Below, in pieces: positions 1 to 8,709 of a DNA stretch of 64,000 nucleotides; positions within the stretch are counted from its first letter, which is position 1; each line of letters starts with the position of its first letter. The notes beneath the pieces were generated by a model that had not been told where the DNA came from, made no database searches, and saw nothing but the letters and a program-made list of their open reading frames with translations. A program made the translations under genes and the position numbers. Source of the stretch: Sphaerimonospora sp050942215 (GTDB lineage Bacteria; Actinomycetota; Actinomycetes; Streptosporangiales; Streptosporangiaceae). The DNA lies in NCBI RefSeq assembly GCF_050942215.1, contig NZ_CP192056.1, forward strand, positions 5,022,001 through 5,086,000, in the 5' to 3' direction.

Positions 1-769
1 GCATGCCCATGTGCTGGGGGTGGCTGTCGGGGAAGGTGCCGCGCGCCATGAGCGTGGTGACGACGGGGATGCCGGTGAGCTCGGCGAGCTCGCGCAGTTC
101 GGCCGAGGCGCCGGCCTTGTGCACGCCGCCGCCGATGTAGAGGACCGGCCGCCGGGACTCCGTCATCAGCCTGGCCGCCTCACGGATCTGCTTGGAGTGG
201 GGCCGGGTGACCGGGCGGTAGCCGGGCAGCTGCATGACCGGCGGCCAGGAGAAGCCCGTCCTGGCCTGGAGCGCGTCCTTGGCGATGTCCACCAGCACCG
301 GGCCGGGGCGGCCGGTGGATGCGATGTGGAAGGCCTCGGCGATGGTCCTGGGGATGTCCGCGGCCTTGGTGATCAGAAAGTTGTGCTTGGTGATCGGCAT
401 GGTGATGCCGGCGATGTCCGCCTCCTGGAAGGCGTCCGTCCCGATCAGCGGGCTGGACACCTGCCCGGTGATCGCCACGATCGGCACCGAGTCCATGTAG
501 GCGTCGGCGATCGGGGTGACCAGGTTGGTGGCCCCGGGGCCGCTGGTCGCCATGCAGACACCGACTCGTCCGGTCGCCTGCGCGTATCCCTCGGCCGCGT
601 GGCCGGCGCCCTGCTCGTGCCGTACAAGGACGTGCCGGACCTTGGTGGAGTCGTAGAGGGGATCGTACGCGGGGAGGATGGCGCCGCCCGGGATCCCGAA
701 CACCGTGTCGACCCCGACGTGTTCCAGCGCCCGGACTAGGGCCTGAGCACCTGTCATCTGTTCGGTCAT
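1..769 (-). CDS. ilvB: Acetolactate synthase large subunit, N-terminal part (cut by window edge)
   Basis: Thiamine-diphosphate enzyme that condenses two pyruvates, or pyruvate with 2-oxobutyrate, in the first common step of Ile/Leu/Val synthesis. About 256 codons are visible, reading leftwards off the edge. The translation opens MTEQMTGAQALVRALEHVG and carries the family signatures FGIPGGAILPAYD, HEQGAGHAAEGYA (the Glu that activates ThDP), ATSGPGATNL and GTDAFQEADI. The ATG at 769 is chosen because AAGGA lies about 9 nt upstream; a second in-frame ATG at 757 is less well placed. A leader peptide and terminator upstream indicate attenuation control. The small subunit would lie beyond the left edge. 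Confidence 0.95.
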   Translation of the reverse strand, partial: MTEQMTGAQALVRALEHVGVDTVFGIPGGAILPAYDPLYDSTKVRHVLVRHEQGAGHAAEGYAQATGRVGVCMATSGPGATNLVTPIADAYMDSVPIVAITGQVSSPLIGTDAFQEADIAGITMPITKHNFLITKAADIPRTIAEAFHIASTGRPGPVLVDIAKDALQARTGFSWPPVMQLPGYRPVTRPHSKQIREAARLMTESRRPVLYIGGGVHKAGASAELRELAELTGIPVVTTLMARGTFPDSHPQHMGM

Positions 770-817
770 CGGCTCGTTCCTTGTGGAGAGCTTGTGGCTG
801 GTGGTGTCTGCTGGCAC

Positions 818-852
818 AAAAAACGCCCCATCCGCTGAGCGGAGCTGGGGCG
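818..852 (-). terminator. ilvB attenuator terminator hairpin
   Basis: On the minus strand the stem CGCCCCA/TGGGGCG is followed directly by six T residues, with an inner CCGC/GCGG pairing. It lies between the leader peptide stop and the ilvB start, the position of a rho-independent attenuator. Confidence 0.85.
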
Positions 853-873
853 CGCGCAGGACCGAGTGCTTCG

Positions 874-921
874 TCAGGCTGCGCGCCTGCGAAGTACTAC
901 GAGGATCCCACCGCTATGCAT
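874..921 (-). CDS. ilvB leader peptide (MHSGGILVVLRRRAA)
   Basis: A 15-codon ORF, ATG to TGA, with the run Ile-Leu-Val-Val-Leu in its centre, so it contains all three end products of the pathway. It lies about 20 bp upstream of the terminator hairpin at 818-852 and about 100 bp upstream of ilvB. Actinomycete ilvB leaders of this size and composition are established. The expected mechanism is ribosome stalling at the branched-chain codons when charged tRNA is short, which prevents the terminator from forming. No clear Shine-Dalgarno sequence precedes the ATG, so it may be translated from a very short or absent 5' UTR. A TTGACT hexamer at 952-957 could be its -35 element. Confidence 0.8.
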   Translation of the reverse strand: MHSGGILVVLRRRAA

Positions 922-1019
922 GTCTACACGATGTCCGATCGACCCTCCCGGAGTCAAATCATGTGGAATCCCCGTCTCACGATCCGAGATCAGATCGGCG
1001 AGCCCCGGAGGCGGGCGCC

Positions 1020-3851
1020 CTACCCGGTGTTCTGCAAGGTAGTGAGCTTGAGTGAGTCGATGCCGCGGGCCGCGGTCGGGCGGCCGACCAGGTAGCCCTG
1101 GCCGCGCGTGCAGCCCATCTCCCGCAGCAGATCCAACTGCTCGGCACGCTCGATGCCCTCCGCTACGACGATCAGCCCCAGGTCGTGGCCGAGCCGTACG
1201 ATCGTCCGGGTCAGCAGCGTGAGGGTCTCGTCGCGGCCGAGCCCCGAGACGAACGACGGATCGATCTTGATCATGTCCACATGGACCTGGCGGAGGAACG
1301 CGAGCGAGGCGTAGCCGGTGCCGAAGTCGTCGATGGCCAGCCGTACGCCGAGGGCGCGCAGCCGCGACAGCTTGCCGATGGTGTCCTCTGCGTTCTCGAC
1401 CAGCATCTCCTCGATCACCTCGAGGGTCAGCGCGTCTGCGGGCAGGCCGCTCTCCGCCAGCGCCTCCGACACCGTCTCGACGAACCGCGGAGCGGTGATC
1501 TGGCGGACCGACAGGTTGAGCGACAGGCCGATCTCCCAGCCCTGCGCCCGCCACGCGGCGACCTCGCGGCACGCCTCACGCAGGATCCACTCGCCCAGCG
1601 GCACGATGAGCCCGGTGTCCTCGGCCGGTCCGAGGAACTGCTCCGGTGGTACGAAGGCACTGCCCCGGCACCAGCGGACCAGCGCCTCGACCGCCGTGAC
1701 CCGTGTGGTGGCCAGGTCCACCACGGGCTGGTACTCGATGGCGAACTGGTTCTCCACCAGTGCCCGCTGCAGATCGGAGGCGATCTCCAGGCGGCGTACG
1801 ACGTCGGCGTGCATGTGGGTGGCGAAGACCTCCACCCGCCGCCCGCCGAGATCCTTGGCCCGCGACATCGCCACATCGGCGTTGCGCAGCAGGTCCCCCG
1901 CGGTCAGCCCGTCCTCGGCGAACGCCACGCCCACGCTCGCGGTCAGCGCCATGTCCCGGTCGGCGACCCGGAACGGCTCCGACGACACCGCGCGTACGAG
2001 CCGTTCCGCCAGGTCGACCGCGGTCTGGGCGTCACCGCCCGACGTGCCGACCTCCAGCAGCACGGCGAACTCGTCACCGCCCCAGCGGGCCAGCGTGTCG
2101 TCGGAACGTACGGCCGAGCGCAGCCGCCGGGCGGCCTGGCCGAGCAGGTAGTCGCCGCTGGCGTGGCCGACGGAATCGTTGACCGCGGTGAACCCGTCGA
2201 GGTCCAGGAAGATCACGGCGGCTCCGCCCGCGCCGCGATGGGTGAGGACCTCCCGGGCGCGCTCCTCGAAGTAGGCCCGGTTGGGCAGCCCGGTCACCCC
2301 GTCGTGGAAGGTGAGGTGGGTGACCTGGTTGCGCAGCGCCACCTGGTCGCTCATGTCCCGCACGGTGACCAGGATCAGGTCGTCGCTGCGGATGTGCGGT
2401 GTGGCGACCGACTCGCTCGGCCGCCAGGTGCCGTCGGCCGCCCTGACCCGGCAGGTCACGCGGCGGCTCGATCGCGGCTCCCCGTCCTCGTCGCCGTCGG
2501 CGATGTGGCGCAGCAGCGCCTGCAGGTCCGGTACGTCCTCAGGATGGATGTAGTCGAAGATCGAGCGGCCGACCGGCTCGTCCGGGCGGTAGCCGTACAT
2601 CGCCTCGACGTCCCGGCCGATCTCGTCGATGACGCCGTCGTGGTCGCAGACGAGCACGACGTCGCCCGTGTTCTCGGCGAGCCGGCGCAGTTTCCGCTCG
2701 CCCAGGTCCACCAGGTAGCGCATCCCGTCGGTCTCGACGAGCAGCACGAACAGCCGGCCGAACAGCACGAGCACGGTGGAGCCGGCCACCACGGCCAGCG
2801 TCCCGTCCCGGCCGGTCACGCTGTACAGGGTGATCACGACCGTGGCGACGGCCACCAGGACGAGCGGAATCGCCGCGGTCAGCACACGGGAGGGCACGGC
2901 GGCCAGGGCCGGAGGCGGCTTGCACGGCCGCTCCCGCTGCGTCCACGGGGCGGCGGCGAGTACGAGGAAGGCGGCGGGCGCGACGAGGCCGATCGCCAGC
3001 GGCGGGGCGTCCCCTTCCAGCCGGGCGAGCGCCGTGGCCAGTTCGGAGACGGTGACGGCCCCCAGCACGCCGACGCCGGTGAGTCCCACGACGCGGTTGC
3101 CCGACCGGGACGCGACGACGGCGGGTGCCACAGCACACGCGGCGAGCAGGCAGACGACGGGAAGCGCCATGGTGGAGAAGAAGGCGCCGGCGTCCTGAGC
3201 CTTGTGGAAGGCCGGCCCGAGCAGGGTCACCCAGCCGACCGCGAAGATCGACGCAGCGCTCAGGTAGGCGTCTGTGGCCTGTCTGACGACCCCCCTGCTG
3301 TACGCGGGAGGCTTCACGGACAGGCCGCATCCGATCGCCACGAGCAGCGACCCCACGAGCATCAGCAGGTCGGCGAAGGTGAGCACGAACGGGGTTCCGT
3401 CGGCCACCGGCCGCACGCCGACGCCGAGCAGCCAGGTGAGCGAACCGGCGGCGAGCCAGCGCCAGGCGGCGGGCTGGCGCCGATGCTCCGGCGCGATCCG
3501 GGCCACCGCCGTAATGAGCGAACCCGCCGCGAGCAGACTCGTGAGGACCCCGGCGATGGCCACGGTGAGGGTGGACGCGCTCCCCAGGAACAGGGCGGCG
3601 ACGATGCCGGCCGCGCCGAGCCCGACCGCCGCGGCGACCGCGGCCCAGGGACGACGCCCGCCGGTCGCGCGTGTCGCCTCCGCTCCGGCCGGATCCGTCG
3701 CCGGCGCGTCCGATCCGGCCGGGCTCGCCGCTGACACGTCTTCCGCCGCGGAATCCTCCGCGACCGGCCCGGAGTCAGCCACGTCGTCCGCCGTATCGGC
3801 GGCGGAGGATGGAGCCGCACCGGCGTCGTCTCCGGTCGGGTGCGATGTCAC
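1020..3851 (-). CDS. Membrane PAS-GGDEF-EAL cyclic-di-GMP enzyme
   Basis: A 943-aa protein predicted to make and/or break cyclic-di-GMP. Order: disordered Ala/Ser/Asp-rich N-terminus (about 1-60), a block of hydrophobic helices (about 65-375), a PAS segment (YGYRPDEPVGRSIFDYIHPED region), a GGDEF domain with intact RWGGDEF, and an EAL domain with EALVRW, DDFGTGYASL and VAEGIE, the motifs expected of an active phosphodiesterase. A longer ORF opens at 3944, but GTG at 3851 is preferred: GGAAGGGGAGGGG lies just upstream and the extra 31 residues are Arg/Gly-rich. It stands alone, downstream of nothing obvious. Which activity dominates cannot be told from the motifs. Confidence 0.9.
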   Translation of the reverse strand: MTSHPTGDDAGAAPSSAADTADDVADSGPVAEDSAAEDVSAASPAGSDAPATDPAGAEATRATGGRRPWAAVAAAVGLGAAGIVAALFLGSASTLTVAIAGVLTSLLAAGSLITAVARIAPEHRRQPAAWRWLAAGSLTWLLGVGVRPVADGTPFVLTFADLLMLVGSLLVAIGCGLSVKPPAYSRGVVRQATDAYLSAASIFAVGWVTLLGPAFHKAQDAGAFFSTMALPVVCLLAACAVAPAVVASRSGNRVVGLTGVGVLGAVTVSELATALARLEGDAPPLAIGLVAPAAFLVLAAAPWTQRERPCKPPPALAAVPSRVLTAAIPLVLVAVATVVITLYSVTGRDGTLAVVAGSTVLVLFGRLFVLLVETDGMRYLVDLGERKLRRLAENTGDVVLVCDHDGVIDEIGRDVEAMYGYRPDEPVGRSIFDYIHPEDVPDLQALLRHIADGDEDGEPRSSRRVTCRVRAADGTWRPSESVATPHIRSDDLILVTVRDMSDQVALRNQVTHLTFHDGVTGLPNRAYFEERAREVLTHRGAGGAAVIFLDLDGFTAVNDSVGHASGDYLLGQAARRLRSAVRSDDTLARWGGDEFAVLLEVGTSGGDAQTAVDLAERLVRAVSSEPFRVADRDMALTASVGVAFAEDGLTAGDLLRNADVAMSRAKDLGGRRVEVFATHMHADVVRRLEIASDLQRALVENQFAIEYQPVVDLATTRVTAVEALVRWCRGSAFVPPEQFLGPAEDTGLIVPLGEWILREACREVAAWRAQGWEIGLSLNLSVRQITAPRFVETVSEALAESGLPADALTLEVIEEMLVENAEDTIGKLSRLRALGVRLAIDDFGTGYASLAFLRQVHVDMIKIDPSFVSGLGRDETLTLLTRTIVRLGHDLGLIVVAEGIERAEQLDLLREMGCTRGQGYLVGRPTAARGIDSLKLTTLQNTG

Positions 3852-4106
3852 TGCCCCTCCCCTTCCTAGAGACTCGGCCGCCCACAGAGACTCGGCCGTT
3901 CCCCGACCCGGCCGCCCTCGACTCGGCTTTACTCTCCCTGTCACAGGGTCAGTGTGCTCACAGCCGCCGACCGAGAGCGGGACAACCGCCGAGTCGTCAC
4001 CGATCTGATAACCGGCCGTACACGATGGAGTTAACGCTACGCACCCGAGGTCACGGGGTAGCCACGTTCCGGAATCCTTTGAAACGGTGCCGCGTTCGCC
4101 GCCCGA

Positions 4107-5033
4107 TCAGTACTCGCCGGTGATCATGTTAGCGAGTGGACGGCCGCTCAGGTAACGGATGATCTGCTCCCTGACCAGTCTCCTGATGCGGCGCGCCGAG
4201 GCGGGGGTGCTGCCGGCGACATGCGGAGTGATGAAGACGCCGGGGGCGGTCCACAGGGGATGCTCCGGCGGCAGCGGCTCGGTGGGGGCCACGTCGAGGA
4301 CGGCACGCAGTCGTCCGCCGCTCACCTCGGGAAGCAGCGCGTCGATGTCGACGACCGAGCCGCGCGCGGCGTTCACCAGGACCGCGCCGTCCTTCATCCA
4401 GTTCAGGAAGCCGGCGTCCACCATGCGATCGGTGGCGGGGGTGGCCGGCACCAGCAGCACGACCACATCGGCCTTCGGAAGCAGCTTCGGCAGCGCGTCC
4501 TCGCCGTACACGTTCTCGCTCTCCCGCGGGGTGCGCGCCACCCTGACGACGTCCACCTCGAACCCGGCCAGGCGCCGCTCCACCGCCTCGCCGATCGAGC
4601 CGTACCCGACGATCAGCACGGTCGAGTCGGCCAGCGCGGCGGTGTGGTGGTAGTCCCACTCGCACCGCTGCTGTGCGAGGGCGAAGCCGGGGAACTCCCG
4701 CAGCATGGCGAGCATCGCACCGACCACCCACTCCGCCGTTCCCGCGTCGTGCACGCCGCGGGCGTTGCAGAGCACCGCCTGCTCGGGCAGATAGGGCCGG
4801 TACGCGTCGACGCCCGCCGTCACCGTCTGCAGGAGGCGCAGCCCGTGCATGCGGCCGAGCAGGGCCGGGATCCCGGAGATCCAGCCGAGCGGCGGCACCC
4901 AAATCTCGACGTCCTCCGGCTTGCCGGGCAGGTCTCCGTTGCCGTCGTAGATGGCACAGTCCGGCTCCGGCAGGCCCTCCGGAAGATCCGACAGCACGTC
5001 CATGATGTCCTGCGAGGGAACCCAGATCTTCAT
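4107..5033 (-). CDS. D-isomer-specific 2-hydroxyacid dehydrogenase, NAD-binding
   Basis: A 308-aa member of the D-2-hydroxyacid dehydrogenase family, which reduces 2-oxoacids with NAD(P)H. It shows the Rossmann glycine motif VGYGSIGEAVERRL and the catalytic residues in order: Arg in NAARGSVVD, Glu in DVAPTEPLPPEHPLW, and His in ITPHVAGST. The length is at the short end of the normal range. The substrate cannot be read from sequence. It is divergent from the sugar dehydrogenase gene at 5108, with 74 bp between the two starts. Confidence 0.88.
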   Translation of the reverse strand: MKIWVPSQDIMDVLSDLPEGLPEPDCAIYDGNGDLPGKPEDVEIWVPPLGWISGIPALLGRMHGLRLLQTVTAGVDAYRPYLPEQAVLCNARGVHDAGTAEWVVGAMLAMLREFPGFALAQQRCEWDYHHTAALADSTVLIVGYGSIGEAVERRLAGFEVDVVRVARTPRESENVYGEDALPKLLPKADVVVLLVPATPATDRMVDAGFLNWMKDGAVLVNAARGSVVDIDALLPEVSGGRLRAVLDVAPTEPLPPEHPLWTAPGVFITPHVAGSTPASARRIRRLVREQIIRYLSGRPLANMITGEY

Positions 5034-5107
5034 GGCATAAACCTTAGGTCGTGTCGCCGCGGAACCTTCCGTACGGACCGGGAGTATGGGAGGAGGAGGT
5101 CGAAAGG

Positions 5108-6277
5108 ATGATCATAGCGGGTGGAGCGAGGGCGAGACCCCTGACGGCGCTGGCCATGGCGGCGGTCACCGTGCTCGGCGCGGCGTCGGCGGCGTGCTCG
5201 GGGTCGGACGGCGTGACGCCGGAGCCGGCGGCGACGGCCGCGCCGCCCTCGGCGGAGACCGAACCGGCCGCCCGGCCATCGCCGGAGAGAGAACCGGCCG
5301 CCGTCGACGGTCCGCGCACGCTGATCAGCGGACTGTCCGTACCCTGGGCGATCGCCTTCCTGCCCGATGGGGACGCGCTCGTGACCGAGCGGGACTCGAC
5401 GCGGCTGCTCCGGGTGACGCCACAGGGGCGGCGGCGGCAGATCGATGTGATCGAAGGCGTGTCCCCGAGTGGTGAGGGCGGCCTCCTCGGAGTCGCCGTT
5501 TCCCCTGACTTCGCCACCGATCACTACATTTTCCTGTATTTCACCGCCGATGATGACAACCGGGTGGTCCGGTACCGCTACGGCGACCGCGGGCTCTCCG
5601 ACCCCGTCGCGATCGTGACCGGCATCCCGAAGGGAGGCATCCACAACGGCGGCCGCCTGGCCTTCGGCCCCGACGGCCACCTCTACGCCTCCACCGGCGA
5701 GATCGGCGACACGGGACTCGCCCAGGACCGGAACTCACTCGCCGGCAAGATCCTCAGGATGACGGTCGACGGCAGGCCCGCCCCCGGCAACCCCTTCGGC
5801 AACCTCGTCTGGACGTACGGCCACCGCAACGTCCAGGGCCTCGCCTGGGACCGGCACGGCAGGATGTACGCCACGGAGTTCGGCCAGAACACCTACGACG
5901 AGATCAACCTGATCGAGAAGGGCCGCAACTACGGCTGGCCCGAGGTCGAGGGCATGGGCCGGAAGCCGGGGTTCACCGACCCGCTGCTCACCTGGTCCAC
6001 CGACGAGGCGTCCCCGTCCGGCCTCGCGTACGCGGACGGCGCCCTGTGGGCCGCGGCCCTGCGCGGGCGGCGGCTGTGGCGCATCCCGCTGGACGACTCG
6101 GGCAGGACCGGCAGTCCCGTCGCCCTGTACACGGGTGACTACGGCAGGCTGCGGGCCGTGGCCACCGCCCCGGACGGAAAGCTCTGGGTGAGCACCAGCA
6201 ACCGCGACGGCCGGGGCGAGCCACGCGACGGCGACGACCGGATCCTGGTCGTCCCGCCGTCGGCGTCAGCGGGTTGA
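5108..6277 (+). CDS. PQQ-dependent sugar (glucose/sorbosone-type) dehydrogenase, lipoprotein
   Basis: A 389-aa six-bladed beta-propeller of the GSDH/sorbosone dehydrogenase family, expected outside the membrane. The ATG at 5108 is chosen because it follows GGAGGAGGAGG and puts a lipoprotein signal at the N-terminus: hydrophobic ALAMAAVTVLGAASAAC with the lipobox Cys, then an acidic/Pro/Ala linker. Family motifs are GEGGLLGVAVSPDF, FLYFTADDDNRVVRY, IHNGGRLAFGPDGHLY, NSLAGKILRM and GHRNVQGLAWD followed by YDEINLIEKGRNYGWP. Its 3' end overlaps the VanW gene tail to tail by 12 bp. The true substrate and whether it binds PQQ are open. Confidence 0.88.
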   Translation: MIIAGGARARPLTALAMAAVTVLGAASAACSGSDGVTPEPAATAAPPSAETEPAARPSPEREPAAVDGPRTLISGLSVPWAIAFLPDGDALVTERDSTRLLRVTPQGRRRQIDVIEGVSPSGEGGLLGVAVSPDFATDHYIFLYFTADDDNRVVRYRYGDRGLSDPVAIVTGIPKGGIHNGGRLAFGPDGHLYASTGEIGDTGLAQDRNSLAGKILRMTVDGRPAPGNPFGNLVWTYGHRNVQGLAWDRHGRMYATEFGQNTYDEINLIEKGRNYGWPEVEGMGRKPGFTDPLLTWSTDEASPSGLAYADGALWAAALRGRRLWRIPLDDSGRTGSPVALYTGDYGRLRAVATAPDGKLWVSTSNRDGRGEPRDGDDRILVVPPSASAG

Positions 6278-8356
6278 CGGGCAGATCACCTCGGCGCGCG
6301 GCTCGTACACGGTCCGGAACTCCTGCCTGCGCACGACCGTGCCGTCCTGCCGCAGGACGCGCGTCACCTGGGCGGTGAACCCGTCCCGTCCGGGGCTGGG
6401 GACGCAGGCGCCGACGGTCCCGGTCACGGCGCTGAGATGGGTGACGGCACCCGTGACCGGCCCCTGGATCTCCACCTCGTACCGCTTGGTGCTCCAGAGT
6501 GCGATCCGCAGCGCGCGTTCGGTGGTGTAGGCCTGGACCAGCACGGCATGGGGTGAGTCGTTCCGCCATTTCAGATCGGGCACCGGGTAGGAGACGGCGG
6601 CCTCCAGTCCGGTCGGCGCCCCCGGCTCGTGGGCGTCCGGCGGTGTGTGGTCGACGATCTCCAGTCCGGCGCGCACCACGGCGTTCAGCATCGCGGTGGC
6701 GAACGCGGAGATCCCGGGCACATCCGTACCGGTCTCCCCGCGGATCACGGTCGTACCGATCACTCCGCCGAATCCCGACCCGGCGTCCCGCCTGCCGAGG
6801 ACCCTGTTCAGCGAGAACGTCTCCCCCGGCATGACCAGGTGGTGGTTCACGAGCCGGGCGGCCGCGGCGATGTTACCCGTGTTCGGCGCGCAGCAGGCGT
6901 TGGGCACGGTGTACCTGGCGATCTCCTCCTCGACCCCCGCCTTCAGCACGTCCTCGTCCGACAGCCGGGGCGGCCCGCTGGTCACGACCACCCGGATCGT
7001 ACGGCTTCCGCCGCCGAGCGCCTCGATCACGTCGCCGGCCAGCCGCTCGGTGTCGACACGCTTGCCCGGCCGGGCGTGGACCAGTCGCGGCCTGCCGCCG
7101 ACGATCGCGAAGCTCGCGTCCCTGGCCGCCTCCCGCCGATCGACGAACCACCGGCCCGTGGTCCGCCGTTCCAGACCGGCGACCGCACGTCGCGCGTCGA
7201 ATCTCGGGCGAAGGTCGTCGCCGTCGGGCGTGAAGGTGAGATGGCCCGCGATCGCGTCGGGCGGAAGCTCGACCGAGGTCACCCCGTCGGTGAGCGTGAT
7301 CGGCGCGGCGACGGCCTGCCTGGCCCAGTCAAGTGTGCGTCTCACCTCCGCCCTGGTGATCTTGGGCCGGTCCACCTGGGTGACCAGGGAAACCGTGACC
7401 TCCGGGGTGAGATAGGCCTTCTCGATCTGCCGGGCGACCGCCTCCCGGTCGAGCCGGTAGCCGACCCTGGGATATACCGGGACCGGGGTGACTCCCCGGA
7501 ACACGACGTCGCCCTCCCGTCCGCTGACCTCCACGGCCGAGGCGATCTCCCCGCTGACCGCGGCGGCCAGGGTGTCCCGGTCGACGGAGATCACCGGACG
7601 GATCTCCCGGCCGCTGGTCAGCGCGTTCCAGACCCCCGTGGGGCTGGGAAAGCCCGTCGCCGCCAGCGCCAGCGTGGCGTCCACATCGAGGCTCAGGCCC
7701 GCGTCCTGCGGATTCACCGTCAGCCGCCGCGTGCCCTGCCGGATGATGATCGGCGCCCTGGTCTGGGCGTACAGCCTCTCGCGCAGGTCTCCGGCCGCCT
7801 CCGCCCTGGTCAGCCCGCCGATGTCGACGCCGAGAACGGTGGTGCCCGGCAGGATCCGCCCGGACATCGCGAAGGCAGGCACGAGGTACGCCAGCAGGAG
7901 TACGCCGAGCACGCCGACCAGGATGTAGCGGAAAAGCGCGCTCTTCGGCTCCGGGAGGGGATCGAGCACGGGCGGCGGAGGCTCCTCGCGGACCGTCCTG
8001 TCGGCGACGGGCCACGGTTCCACGACCGGCGGAGGGGGCGGTGGCAGACTGCTCTGCCGGTCGGCCCGGACCGGCGTGGCCGGGCGCGGGTTGTGCTCGC
8101 CGAAGATGTCGGCCGACACTCCGCGGGGCAGCGACGCCGTCCCGGCGCGTACCGGATGCTTCCTGCCGGTCGAGGACGGCGACGAGGTCGTGCTCTTGCC
8201 TGTGGACGCCGACGGAATGGGCTCGTCGGCGGTGTGCGGAGGAGAGTCGCCGCCGGAGGCCGGCGAGGCTGAGCCGGGCTGGGGTGGGACAGCCGACGGC
8301 GGCACCGCCGCGAACGGATCCGGCGGCGGATCCATGGACGCTCCGGCGTTCCGCAC
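6266..8356 (-). CDS. VanW family protein with peptidoglycan-binding-like domains
   Basis: A 696-aa membrane-anchored protein. It has a Pro/Ser/Thr-rich cytoplasmic N-terminus (about 1-135), one transmembrane helix (LVGVLGVLLLAYLVPAFAMSG), two extracellular repeats of the putative peptidoglycan-binding type seen beside VanW (sharing DRxxxxxxVxxxI patterns), and a VanW domain (about 510-640) with PNACCAPNTGNIAAAARLVN and VMPGETFSLNRVLGRR. The GTG at 8356 is chosen because GGAGGAG lies 8 nt upstream. VanW proteins are linked to the cell envelope; no van resistance genes are nearby, so a resistance role is not supported. Confidence 0.88.
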   Translation of the reverse strand: MRNAGASMDPPPDPFAAVPPSAVPPQPGSASPASGGDSPPHTADEPIPSASTGKSTTSSPSSTGRKHPVRAGTASLPRGVSADIFGEHNPRPATPVRADRQSSLPPPPPPVVEPWPVADRTVREEPPPPVLDPLPEPKSALFRYILVGVLGVLLLAYLVPAFAMSGRILPGTTVLGVDIGGLTRAEAAGDLRERLYAQTRAPIIIRQGTRRLTVNPQDAGLSLDVDATLALAATGFPSPTGVWNALTSGREIRPVISVDRDTLAAAVSGEIASAVEVSGREGDVVFRGVTPVPVYPRVGYRLDREAVARQIEKAYLTPEVTVSLVTQVDRPKITRAEVRRTLDWARQAVAAPITLTDGVTSVELPPDAIAGHLTFTPDGDDLRPRFDARRAVAGLERRTTGRWFVDRREAARDASFAIVGGRPRLVHARPGKRVDTERLAGDVIEALGGGSRTIRVVVTSGPPRLSDEDVLKAGVEEEIARYTVPNACCAPNTGNIAAAARLVNHHLVMPGETFSLNRVLGRRDAGSGFGGVIGTTVIRGETGTDVPGISAFATAMLNAVVRAGLEIVDHTPPDAHEPGAPTGLEAAVSYPVPDLKWRNDSPHAVLVQAYTTERALRIALWSTKRYEVEIQGPVTGAVTHLSAVTGTVGACVPSPGRDGFTAQVTRVLRQDGTVVRRQEFRTVYEPRAEVICPSTR

Positions 8357-8459
8357 GCCTCGGTCTCCTCCGACTCAGGGGCAACTTCCTTCAGTTAACC
8401 GTAAAGCCCCCTCCGCTGAACACATCGCAAGCCCCCTCAACCTGTCCCCCTCCCCCGGG

Positions 8460-8703
8460 CCGTGATCTTGCGAATACTCGCACTCGAGGCCGGGAGCAGG
8501 CATTTCACGTTCGTGATCTTGCAGTTTCTCGCAGGCGTACCCTCTGAGCAGCGAAAACAGTGTCCGTGATCTTGCATTCGGAAGTGCAAGATCACGGAAC
8601 ACGTAGTCGCAGGTCGGGCGGCTCGGCTGCGAGTATCTGCAAGATCACGGAATTGATTCCGGCAGGTCGAGGAGCATCCCTGCGAGAATTCGCAAGATCA
8701 CGG
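8460..8703. repeat. 244-bp nested palindromic element, copy A
   Basis: Five copies of a CGTGATCTTGC-containing unit: two forward (8460-8481 with a CGAATACTCGCA tail; 8512-8533 with a CAGTTTCTCGCA tail), a central hairpin (8564-8576 and 8585-8597, 13-bp perfect arms), then two inverted (8628-8650, 8681-8703). The outer pair matches itself and the inner pair matches itself, so the whole element folds as a nested palindrome. A second 244-bp copy in the opposite orientation is at 40878-41121. It fills the 353-bp space between the VanW gene start and the gatB stop; the rest of that gap shows no gene. Confidence 0.85.
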
Positions 8704-8709
8704 GAAGGG

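Noticed and set aside
1185..3734. 849-codon plus-strand ORF antisense to the first GGDEF-EAL gene
   Set aside because: Its translation is His/Arg/Gly/Asp-rich without family motifs, and the opposite strand has all GGDEF, EAL and PAS motifs. It is a high-GC shadow.
6266..8356. VanW protein considered as part of a vancomycin-resistance locus
   Set aside because: No vanH, vanA, vanX, vanR or vanS genes nearby; VanW proteins are widespread in actinomycetes without resistance.
8460..8703. Repeat units considered as a CRISPR array
   Set aside because: Units change orientation around a centre, spacers are not uniform and no cas genes are near; the nested-palindrome reading explains it.
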